A stretch of DNA of 5,533 bases. Source: Chlamydiota bacterium. GTDB taxonomy: Bacteria > Chlamydiota > Chlamydiia > Chlamydiales > Rhabdochlamydiaceae. The stretch covers positions 1 through 5,533 of the forward strand of contig JAAKFB010000131.1 in NCBI GenBank assembly GCA_011065235.1, read 5' to 3'. Positions 1 through 5,160 of the stretch are shown in pieces (position 1 is the first letter of the stretch; the number at the start of each line of letters is the position of its first letter). A model generated the notes under the pieces. It saw nothing but the letters and a program-made list of their open reading frames with translations, ran no database searches and was not told the origin of the DNA. A program made the position numbers and the translations under genes.

Positions 1-1
1 T

Positions 2-121
2 TCAGATCTTGAGGATTTTTCCGCAGTAGATATTCCTGCAATATCTACAAGGGAAAATCATCGAGAGATGAATCGATTTTTCCCTCGAGGATTGCCCAAG
101 TTATTTCTTTACGGGCCCTAA
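2..121 (+). CDS. Possible 3' end of a convergent gene (partial, unrecognised)
   Basis: One plus-strand frame is open from the left edge to a TAA at 119-121, giving 39 residues that begin SDLEDFSAVDIP and end GLPKLFLYGP. I do not recognise the family. The other five frames are closed by stops within the same stretch. The TAA overlaps by a few bases the TAG (118-120, minus strand) that ends the full-length frame of the neighbouring SWIM gene, a common tail-to-tail arrangement. Against it: 40 open codons in one of six frames can easily arise by chance, no start or domain is visible, and two inverted repeats lie inside, so the stretch could instead be a non-coding 3' region of the SWIM operon. 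Confidence 0.33.
   Translation, partial: SDLEDFSAVDIPAISTRENHREMNRFFPRGLPKLFLYGP
26..48. repeat. Perfect inverted repeat, 9-bp arms, 5-nt loop
   Basis: GTAGATATT (26-34) and AATATCTAC (40-48) are exact reverse complements around the loop CCTGC. A GATTTTTCC just outside on the left (14-22) and GGGAAAATC on the right (51-59) could extend the structure imperfectly. There is no T-run on either side, so a simple intrinsic terminator is not supported. It could be a protein-binding palindrome, an RNA hairpin at the end of the minus-strand operon, or chance within a coding tail. Confidence 0.45.
50..85. repeat. Imperfect hairpin downstream of the SWIM gene
   Basis: AGGGAAAA (50-57) pairs with TTTTCCCT (78-85). 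After a two-base bulge, ATCGA (60-64) pairs with TCGAT (73-77), leaving the 8-nt loop 65-72. This makes 13 base pairs. It lies about 33 bases beyond the TAG at 118-120 on the minus strand, where a transcript of the SNF2-SWIM operon could end. No clear U-tract follows the stem on either strand, so intrinsic termination is only a possibility. Confidence 0.4.
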
Positions 122-237
122 GGGCGTGTCGCATATTTTTTTTCCAGCAATTCGACAAGCGCATTGACCGATTGTGTAGGTAAGTTGAGAATGGCATCTT
201 CTTTTTCCCATCGAGACACAGAATGTGGTGTAACCCC
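118..237 (-). pseudogene. C-terminal half of an HTH, cut off from the SWIM protein by an in-frame TGA
   Basis: Reading on in the SWIM gene's own frame past the TGA at 238-240 gives 39 codons, starting GVTPHSVSRWEKED and ending LVELLEKKYATRP, before a TAG at 118-120. Joined to the upstream end (TGRQVRKIRQRMN, then TVREFSES) this forms an XRE/Cro-like helix-turn-helix: an R-x-x-R first helix, a T-x-x-E-F second helix, then an expected hydrophobic residue, G-V-T turn, recognition helix and R-W-E. The TGA sits exactly where such proteins usually have Leu of 'LGV'; TTA to TGA is one base change. No frameshift is needed. The stretch may be a fresh pseudogene tail, the end of a read-through product, or a base-call error. 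Its relation to the gene is clear; its expression is unknown. Confidence 0.8.
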
Positions 238-1059
238 TCACGATTCTGAAAATTCCCGCACTGTAAAATTCATCCTTTGGCGGATTTTTCGTACTTGTCT
301 GCCAGTCAAGCACCTACAGGTACCCCTCGCCTTGGACGAAGGTGCTTTTTTTCTCGATGGCTGCCGCTTAATTGTATTGTCAAGATCAATATCAAAGATT
401 TTAGAGAGTTCTTCACCATCCAAAACATCCTGAGTTTCTGTTGCGGTAGTTGCCAGTGTTGTCGTAACTAGCTCGCTTGCATTAACACCGCGCAGTACAA
501 ACAATAGCTCTGGCTGTCCATCTAAACGGTTTCCGACTCCGTAAAGCACTGCCGCCACATGCTTGCACATATCCGCCCAATCAGGGCAGCTGCAGGAATA
601 CTCGATTTCTCTTTCTTTAGGAAAAAGTCCTTCCTCATGATTCGCGACTACCTCCATGACATTGTCCGATAGCTTGCCCTTAAGAAGCTCGAGAAGAGAG
701 CTGACTTGCCCGCTGCACTTGTCTTTGATGGTCTGCCATTTATTTTTTTCAAGAGGCAAAATTTCCACTTTTACAGTATAGAGCGAGCTACCCATGACCA
801 ACGCATCCACGCACCCTTCTGATATCTCTAAGTGACAAACACTACCATTACGAACGTAGGATCGTCCCCTTGGCAAACGGTTTTCGTAATCGGAAAAGAC
901 TTCTAAATACTCACACCATCTCTTTCCCCAGAATTTTTTTGCAATGGCCCGCCCTTCGATTTCTATCGGTTCAATCTTTTTTCCCCGCTTTTTGAGCTGA
1001 CTCACCTTTTTGTTTGCTTTAGCTAATCGAGTTGCAATAGGAACGTACTTTCTCCACAT
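238..1059 (-). CDS. SWIM zinc-finger protein, C-terminal HTH truncated by TGA
   Basis: This 273-residue product belongs to the bacterial SWIM zinc-finger family that accompanies SNF2 ATPases. The SWIM motif CxCx6CxH is complete: Cys156, Cys158, Cys165 and His167 within CSCPDWADMCKHVAAVLY. The N-terminal half carries family-typical stretches (FWGKRWCEYLEVFSDYENRL, LPRGRSYVRNGSV at about 62-74, and LLELLKGKLSDNVMEVV at about 122-138). A basic, low-complexity linker (about 231-248) then leads into an XRE-like HTH starting at TGRQVRKIRQR (252-262). The TGA at 238-240 cuts this HTH after its second helix; with the downstream remnant the product would be 313 residues. The ATG is preceded by AGAGGG at close spacing, and the gene starts 26 bases after the SNF2 stop, so it is probably co-transcribed and translated as the partner of that ATPase. 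SWIM domains are known to bind DNA or proteins; the exact role here is not known. The zinc domain is intact, so the shorter protein may still work. Confidence 0.94.
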   Translation of the reverse strand: MWRKYVPIATRLAKANKKVSQLKKRGKKIEPIEIEGRAIAKKFWGKRWCEYLEVFSDYENRLPRGRSYVRNGSVCHLEISEGCVDALVMGSSLYTVKVEILPLEKNKWQTIKDKCSGQVSSLLELLKGKLSDNVMEVVANHEEGLFPKEREIEYSCSCPDWADMCKHVAAVLYGVGNRLDGQPELLFVLRGVNASELVTTTLATTATETQDVLDGEELSKIFDIDLDNTIKRQPSRKKAPSSKARGTCRCLTGRQVRKIRQRMNFTVREFSES

Positions 1060-1085
1060 AAACCCTCTGCATTTTTGACGAAATT

Positions 1086-3806
1086 TTATACAATTCTAGC
1101 CCTATCAATATCTAGCGCAACAAGATTTAACAGTTCTTTATCAGACAACTCTGTTATTTTGACTTCCTCAGAAACGCCGAGGACTTCGCTAGCTAGCTTA
1201 TTCTTTGACGCAATCATCTTGTCAATTTGTTCTTCTATGGTACCCTGAGTAATAAATTTGTGTACATGTACTTGTTTTTTTTGCCCTATTCGAAAAGCGC
1301 GATCAGTTGCCTGGTTTTCCACCGCTGGATTCCACCATCTGTCAAAATGAATCACGTGCGAGGCGGCAGTAAGTGTCAGGCCTGTTCCTCCTGCTTTAAG
1401 AGAGAGAACAAAAAACGGGGGACCATTTTCGCTTTGAAATTCTTCGACAATCCCCGTCCGTTCTTTAACAGGAGTATTCCCATGCAGAATCAGCCCTTCC
1501 CTACCGAAAATAGTGCTTAAGTGCTGTGCTAGCGGATCTGTGATCTCACGAAACTGCGTGAAAATGAGAACCTTTTCCTGGCGAGAAGCAAGTTCTTCGC
1601 AGATTTGCTCTAGCCGGATAAATTTACCACTCTGAGCAGGAAAATAGTCTCCTTCACTACTAAATTGGCACGGGTGGTTACAGACTTGTTTTAAGCGTAG
1701 CAGTGTTTGAAGGATGATTCCCCTTCGATTCTTAGGTTCTATTGTCTCAAGACTTTTTTTCAGGTCATCGACAATTGATTGATAGTATTGAGCTTGTTGC
1801 TTAGTTAACTGGCAGTAGGTTGAAGTTTCTATCTTTTCTGGTAAATCGGGAATAATTTTGGGATCTGTCTTCATTCTGCGCAAAATATAAGGAGACACCA
1901 GTTTTCGTAAGGGCTCAAATTGTCTTTCACCGGCTTGCAATTCCTTAATGTACTCATTAAACCGAGTAGACGTACCGAGCAAGCCAGGGTTTAAAAAATC
2001 AAAAAGGGACCATAAATCTGCTAGTCGATTCTCTATGGGCGTCCCGGTAAGTGCGATACGAGAACGAGACTTTATAGCTCTGACAGCGCGGCTCTGCTTC
2101 GTACTCGCATTTTTTATCGCTTGCGCCTCGTCGAGGATAAGGAGGTTCCAAGAAAGCTCTGAAAGCCACTTTTGCCTGATCACCATTGAATAAGTAGTGA
2201 TCACCAGATCGACGCCTTCAAGGTGATTCTCATGATCTGTCGCAAATTCAAGCAATTTCTTGGGCTCGGTTTCCGAAGGATGAATAAAGAGAAGCTTTAG
2301 CGATGGTGTAAAGCGATCAGCTTCTTGTTTCCAATTGCCTAGAAGAGAAGCGGGCACTACGAGTAGTGAAGGGCAACCAGATCCTTCAGAAAAACGTTGC
2401 TGCTGAAGGATGAGCAACGCGAGGACCTGCAGGGTTTTTCCAAGCCCCATGTCGTCTGCTAAACAAGCCCCTAGTCCCAATCCCGATAAAAGGGATAGCC
2501 ACTTGATGCCTTCCAATTGATAGGGCCTTAGGGTCGCGTTGAGAATTTCTAGAGCTTTCTCTGTTGGGAGCTGCGATGGATCTCTGAGTTGCTGCAGGAG
2601 TTTTGACAGAGCTTTACCAGCGCACACTCTCACCCAAGATCGTTGCTGCTCCAGATCCTCCCCATGTTGTAATGACGAAGGAGCACCTGCTAAAAGCCGC
2701 ATTCCATCGATGAATGAGATCTCCCCATTTTTGGCCTGTTGCTGAATCCCTTTCCAGTGATCTAGAGCCTGCTGAAGCTTCTCACTGTCTACCTCTATCC
2801 ACTGCCCGCGAATGTAAACGATTTTTTCTCCAGAGGAGCAAAGCTCTTGCAATTCTTCCGGCGACAAATTTTCATCTCCCAAAGCGACCTGCATATTGAA
2901 ATCAAGCATTGCATTCATGCCCAAGGTAGACTGTTCGTGTGACCCTATGGTCACTGCCACTTGGGGGCGCGGGCGATTCTTCCACCAATTAGGAATACGA
3001 ACTGATAATCCAGACTCTTTAAGTTCAGGCACCGTTGTAAGAAATTGATACGCTTTGCTAGCTGACCATGCAAGAGGCTGATATAGCAGTGCAGTACTCA
3101 CAAGCTCCTTTACCCATGCGCATCGATCCGCAGCTTTCTCGACCGGTGTAAGGAGATTAATCAGAGCTTGGCGGTTATCCTCACCGGAATATTGTTCCAA
3201 AGCTTTTTTTAAAGGGAGGTGCTTGAGTTTTCCTGCATTACTAAATCCAGTCACATAAGTCGCCAAAAAAGCAAAAGGGCGATCGGAATCTCTTTTATTT
3301 TCCGCTAAATGAAAGCAGACTCTCCCTACTTGCAGCCACTTGGGGGCCCGCTTTTGAAGAAATGTATGGATACCGCCGCTTTTCCTGGAGAGCTCTTCTA
3401 CCCAGAGGTTCATCTGCCCCCACAATTCCTTCAATCGCAGCGCAGAAAGATATTCTCCACCACTCATAGGGGGTGCTTTAAGTAACCATTCGCCTAAACA
3501 ATCCTCTTCTGGATCTTTCAGCGGAGAGAATTCTTCCTCTTCAGGAAAGTGACACAATCCTGTGATGAATTCTTTTGCAATTTCCTGCCAAAAACGAAGT
3601 GACGGCTGACGATCAAACGTCATTTTATCTGCAGCGAGATGAAACCATCCTTCTCGCCAATCCTCCACAAAAATCCGCTGCAGGTCAGAAAGATAGGGCG
3701 AAGCTTCTGCCACATCTATATCCAAGCATAGCGCACCTGTGGGGATAAAGCGCACCTTATGGGAAGGCACGCTAGAAACAGATTTTGTCGCGTCTACCAG
3801 ATTCAT
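1086..3806 (-). CDS. SNF2-family DNA-dependent ATPase (YwqA/HelZ-like)
   Basis: This 906-residue protein is a superfamily 2 DNA translocase of the bacterial SNF2 type, expected in the cytoplasm on DNA. The N-terminal 420 residues include the SNF2-associated domain (PF12419-like) around 266-350: IPNWWKNRPRPQV, then LGMNAMLDFNMQVALGDE and YIRGQWIEVD. The ATPase core follows: LRPYQLEGIKWL (426-437), Walker A DDMGLGKT (451-458), LLVVPASLLGNW (481-492), Walker B DEAQ (559-562), TGTPIENRLADLW (587-599), KVLIFTQF (745-752), LKAGGTGLTLTAA (803-815), and motif VI QATDRAFRIGQ (832-842). All core motifs look intact. Length matches bacterial YwqA-type proteins (about 900 residues), and the protein has no SWIM zinc motif of its own; that is supplied by the next gene. 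ATG at 3804-3806 is preceded in frame by TAA at 3822-3824 and lacks a Shine-Dalgarno sequence. Proposed roles of relatives include repair and transcription recycling, but the cellular function cannot be read from sequence. Confidence 0.96.
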   Translation of the reverse strand: MNLVDATKSVSSVPSHKVRFIPTGALCLDIDVAEASPYLSDLQRIFVEDWREGWFHLAADKMTFDRQPSLRFWQEIAKEFITGLCHFPEEEEFSPLKDPEEDCLGEWLLKAPPMSGGEYLSALRLKELWGQMNLWVEELSRKSGGIHTFLQKRAPKWLQVGRVCFHLAENKRDSDRPFAFLATYVTGFSNAGKLKHLPLKKALEQYSGEDNRQALINLLTPVEKAADRCAWVKELVSTALLYQPLAWSASKAYQFLTTVPELKESGLSVRIPNWWKNRPRPQVAVTIGSHEQSTLGMNAMLDFNMQVALGDENLSPEELQELCSSGEKIVYIRGQWIEVDSEKLQQALDHWKGIQQQAKNGEISFIDGMRLLAGAPSSLQHGEDLEQQRSWVRVCAGKALSKLLQQLRDPSQLPTEKALEILNATLRPYQLEGIKWLSLLSGLGLGACLADDMGLGKTLQVLALLILQQQRFSEGSGCPSLLVVPASLLGNWKQEADRFTPSLKLLFIHPSETEPKKLLEFATDHENHLEGVDLVITTYSMVIRQKWLSELSWNLLILDEAQAIKNASTKQSRAVRAIKSRSRIALTGTPIENRLADLWSLFDFLNPGLLGTSTRFNEYIKELQAGERQFEPLRKLVSPYILRRMKTDPKIIPDLPEKIETSTYCQLTKQQAQYYQSIVDDLKKSLETIEPKNRRGIILQTLLRLKQVCNHPCQFSSEGDYFPAQSGKFIRLEQICEELASRQEKVLIFTQFREITDPLAQHLSTIFGREGLILHGNTPVKERTGIVEEFQSENGPPFFVLSLKAGGTGLTLTAASHVIHFDRWWNPAVENQATDRAFRIGQKKQVHVHKFITQGTIEEQIDKMIASKNKLASEVLGVSEEVKITELSDKELLNLVALDIDRARIV

Positions 3807-3820
3807 AACAGAGAGAAAAA

Positions 3821-3847
3821 CTTATAAAAGAAGCGCAAAAATGTCAA
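3821..3847 (-). promoter_or_regulatory. Likely promoter of the SNF2-SWIM operon
   Basis: On the minus strand a perfect -35 hexamer TTGACA (3847-3842) is followed by TATAAG (3826-3821) as -10. The spacer is 15 bases, shorter than the ideal 17. Transcription would begin near 3814, leaving only about eight bases before the ATG at 3806, with the pyrimidine-rich leader CTCTCTGTT and no Shine-Dalgarno sequence. TAAGTT at 17-base spacing is a poorer alternative -10. Confidence 0.55.
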
Positions 3848-3867
3848 TTTTTTAATCGTAGGTATAA

Positions 3868-3908
3868 GCTCCTTCTGATTAAAATTATTTTTTTATAAAA
3901 AAGGAAGC
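3868..3908. repeat. AT-rich inverted repeat between dps and the SNF2 gene
   Basis: GCTCCTT (3868-3874) pairs with AAGGAAGC (3901-3908) with one unpaired base. Inside lies a perfect 14-bp palindrome, TTTTTTATAAAAAA (3889-3902), which competes with the outer arm for two bases. It sits upstream of the SNF2 promoter and downstream of dps on the same strand. It may act as a weak dps terminator or as an A/T-rich upstream element; the evidence is structural only. The rest of 3807-3983 shows no credible gene. Confidence 0.35.
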
Positions 3909-3983
3909 ATTTCTATTTGTCGCCTACAGAAAAATTTATGCTCGAGTCTGGTATAAACGGGCACGAAAAAGGCAAATAAAAGC

Positions 3984-4448
3984 TTATAATTGACTGCGGA
4001 GCATCCAAGCGGCCTTTTCATGGAAGAGGTGGCGGCGGCCCATCAAATCGACCGTGCCATGGTCACTGTGGGCCTCGGCGAGTGTTCCAAGGGCACGGCA
4101 ATCGCGGATTACCATCTCATGAGCCTTGATCAAATGCTCTAAATAGGCAAGCTTGGGATGGATCGCATGGTCTTCTTCGACTGTGCTGAGTTTGAGAAAA
4201 GCTTCCATCGACCCTTCGACAAAAAAGCCGAGCTGGCGAATTCTCTCGGCGATTTCATCAATCGCCCCTGCCATTTCTTCGTATTGCTTTTCTGAGAGCT
4301 TGTGCAAAGAATAAAATTCAGGACCGTGGATATTCCAATGAAAATTTTGCGTTTTGAGATAAAGAACATATGTATCTGCAAGCAGTTTCGATAACGCCCC
4401 ACTTATCGATGCCCGCTCCTCTTTTGTCATTCCTGTTTCAAGTTCCAT
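3984..4448 (-). CDS. dps: Dps family ferritin-like protein
   Basis: This 154-residue protein is a DNA-protection-during-starvation (Dps) mini-ferritin. Family members form hollow dodecamers that oxidise Fe(II) with hydrogen peroxide and store the iron, limiting Fenton chemistry. The inter-subunit ferroxidase ligands are at canonical spacing: His37 (in NFHWNIHG), His49, Asp64 and Glu68 (in AIDEIAERIRQLG). The C-terminal signature HEKAAWMLRSQL is present. The N-terminal tail is short and acidic (MELETGMTKEE) rather than Lys-rich, so DNA binding through that tail, as in E. coli Dps, is unlikely; iron detoxification is the safer assignment. The ATG has a good Shine-Dalgarno sequence (GGAGAG, four bases upstream). 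It is divergent from the exonuclease gene across 72 bases and separated from the downstream SNF2 gene by 177 bases, so it is probably its own transcription unit. Confidence 0.96.
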   Translation of the reverse strand: MELETGMTKEERASISGALSKLLADTYVLYLKTQNFHWNIHGPEFYSLHKLSEKQYEEMAGAIDEIAERIRQLGFFVEGSMEAFLKLSTVEEDHAIHPKLAYLEHLIKAHEMVIRDCRALGTLAEAHSDHGTVDLMGRRHLFHEKAAWMLRSQL

Positions 4449-4471
4449 GGTTCTCTCCAGTTTTTCTTCAC

Positions 4472-4498
4472 TCTATAATTTTCTTGAATAATCAGCAA
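4472..4498 (-). promoter_or_regulatory. Tentative dps promoter
   Basis: On the minus strand TATAGA (4477-4472) is a reasonable -10 about 24 bases upstream of the dps ATG. The best -35 is TTGCTG (4498-4493) with a short 15-base spacer. It overlaps the divergent exonuclease promoter, so the two polymerases could compete. I see no clear Fur, PerR or OxyR operator. Confidence 0.3.
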
Positions 4499-4512
4499 CT
4501 ACGTGATATCAT
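4484..4512 (+). promoter_or_regulatory. Likely exonuclease promoter, nearly leaderless
   Basis: TTGAAT (4484-4489) and TATCAT (4507-4512) are separated by exactly 17 bases, matching the housekeeping-sigma consensus at four and five positions. Transcription would start about 4518-4521, at or just before the ATG at 4521. A TAG at 4512-4514 in the coding frame rules out a longer N-terminus, and there is no Shine-Dalgarno sequence upstream, which agrees with a leaderless mRNA. Confidence 0.6.
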
Positions 4513-4520
4513 AGAATGTT

Positions 4521-5099
4521 ATGCTTGGAGTTTTTTTAGACACAGAAACCAATGGATTAAATCCACACAAACACAGCATTTTGGAGCTGGCATACAAGAT
4601 TATCGATGTCGAAACGGGCACACTCAAATATGCGTATGAAGCGGTTATTGCTCAATCAGAAGCAAATTGGGCCCGCACACATCCAGGAAGTCTCGAGGTC
4701 AATGGATTTTCATGGGAGGAAATTTCTCGAGGACTCCCCCCTGAAAAGGTCGCGGGAGCCACGATTACGGCCTTCGCACAAAATGGGGTGAAACGGGAAA
4801 ATGCTGTATTCATCTGTCAAAACCCTTCTTTCGACCGCGCGTTTTTCTCCCAACTCATCGACCCCGACTTGCAAGAATCTCTGGGCTGGCCCTACCACTG
4901 GCTCGATCTCGCTTCAATGTACTGGGCCCTGCACATAAATAAAGAGCCCTTCCCCTGGCAAACGGGCGTTTCTAAAGACAAAATTTCAGAAACATACAAT
5001 CTCCAACCTGAGAAAAAACCTCACCGAGCAATGAACGGCGTCAACCACCTCCTTTTGTGCTACGAGGCGATTGTTGGTTACCCGGCCATAGTTTCATAA
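4521..5099 (+). CDS. DEDDh-like 3'-5' exonuclease family protein, motif III altered
   Basis: This 192-residue protein has the RNase T/DnaQ exonuclease fold signature. Motif I is FLDTETNGL with Asp7 and Glu9; motif II is CQNPSFDRAFF with Asn101, Phe104 and Asp105; motif III begins PHRAMNG with His168. In active DEDDh enzymes an Asp follows the His by five residues; here that place is Gly173, and no Asp occurs between His168 and the C-terminus. Asn172 or Asn175 might substitute, or activity may be lost or changed. Family enzymes remove nucleotides from 3' ends of DNA or RNA using two metal ions; the substrate here is unknown. WPYHWLDLASMYWAL (123-137) resembles small exonucleases I associate with chlamydial genomes, from memory. 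The start is fixed: an in-frame TAG lies just upstream and motif I begins at residue 6. The gene is divergent from dps and lies 60 bases before cdaA on the same strand. The length is typical of a stand-alone exonuclease domain. Confidence 0.87.
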   Translation: MLGVFLDTETNGLNPHKHSILELAYKIIDVETGTLKYAYEAVIAQSEANWARTHPGSLEVNGFSWEEISRGLPPEKVAGATITAFAQNGVKRENAVFICQNPSFDRAFFSQLIDPDLQESLGWPYHWLDLASMYWALHINKEPFPWQTGVSKDKISETYNLQPEKKPHRAMNGVNHLLLCYEAIVGYPAIVS

Positions 5100-5104
5100 T
5101 TCGA

Positions 5105-5132
5105 TTGACATTTTTATTTTTTTTCGGAGAAT
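5105..5132 (+). promoter_or_regulatory. Candidate promoter upstream of cdaA
   Basis: A perfect TTGACA (5105-5110) lies just after the exonuclease stop and is followed by a T-rich spacer of 16 bases and GAGAAT (5127-5132), which matches the -10 consensus at four positions. Transcription would begin near 5139. The same bases contain GGAG (5126-5129), which could instead serve as a ribosome site for an ATG at 5140 on a longer transcript from the exonuclease promoter. Both readings are possible. Confidence 0.4.
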
Positions 5133-5139
5133 TGCCTTA

Positions 5140-5160
5140 ATGCTAATAAGAGTTTTGTGA
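5140..5160 (+). CDS. Possible leader peptide MLIRVL overlapping the cdaA start
   Basis: ATG at 5140 opens a six-codon frame (MLIRVL) ending in TGA at 5158-5160, which shares its last A with the cdaA ATG (TGATG). GGAG at 5126-5129 lies ten bases upstream, a slightly long spacing, and is better than anything directly before the cdaA ATG (only AAGAG). This geometry permits translational coupling. There is no direct evidence that it is translated; a six-codon frame can arise by chance. Confidence 0.3.
   Translation: MLIRVL

Noticed and set aside
238..240. TGA read as Trp (altered genetic code)
   Set aside because: The SNF2 protein alone uses about twenty Trp codons, all TGG, and no other gene here has an in-frame TGA; the affected HTH position normally needs Leu, not Trp.
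238..240. TGA read as selenocysteine
   Set aside because: The HTH position is structural and hydrophobic, there is no redox motif, and no stable hairpin directly follows the codon in the expected place.
101..313. 70-residue minus-strand ORF over the HTH tail
   Set aside because: It is in a different frame from the one that restores the HTH; its sequence shows no family features, so it is a shadow.
164..471. Two plus-strand ORFs over the SWIM gene's 3' part
   Set aside because: They are antisense to a well-supported SWIM gene and have no recognisable features.
1227..2899. Several short plus-strand ORFs antisense to the SNF2 gene
   Set aside because: The opposite strand carries all conserved SNF2 motifs; these are composition shadows without ribosome sites or domains.
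3938..3979. 13-codon plus-strand frame in the dps-SNF2 gap
   Set aside because: It has no ribosome site and no recognisable pattern, and is short enough to occur by chance.
4139..4402. 87-residue minus-strand ORF inside dps
   Set aside because: It is a frame-shifted shadow of dps, whose ferroxidase residues are all in the other frame.
5111..5124. T-rich run after the exonuclease as an intrinsic terminator tail
   Set aside because: No GC-rich hairpin precedes it; it fits better as the spacer after TTGACA.
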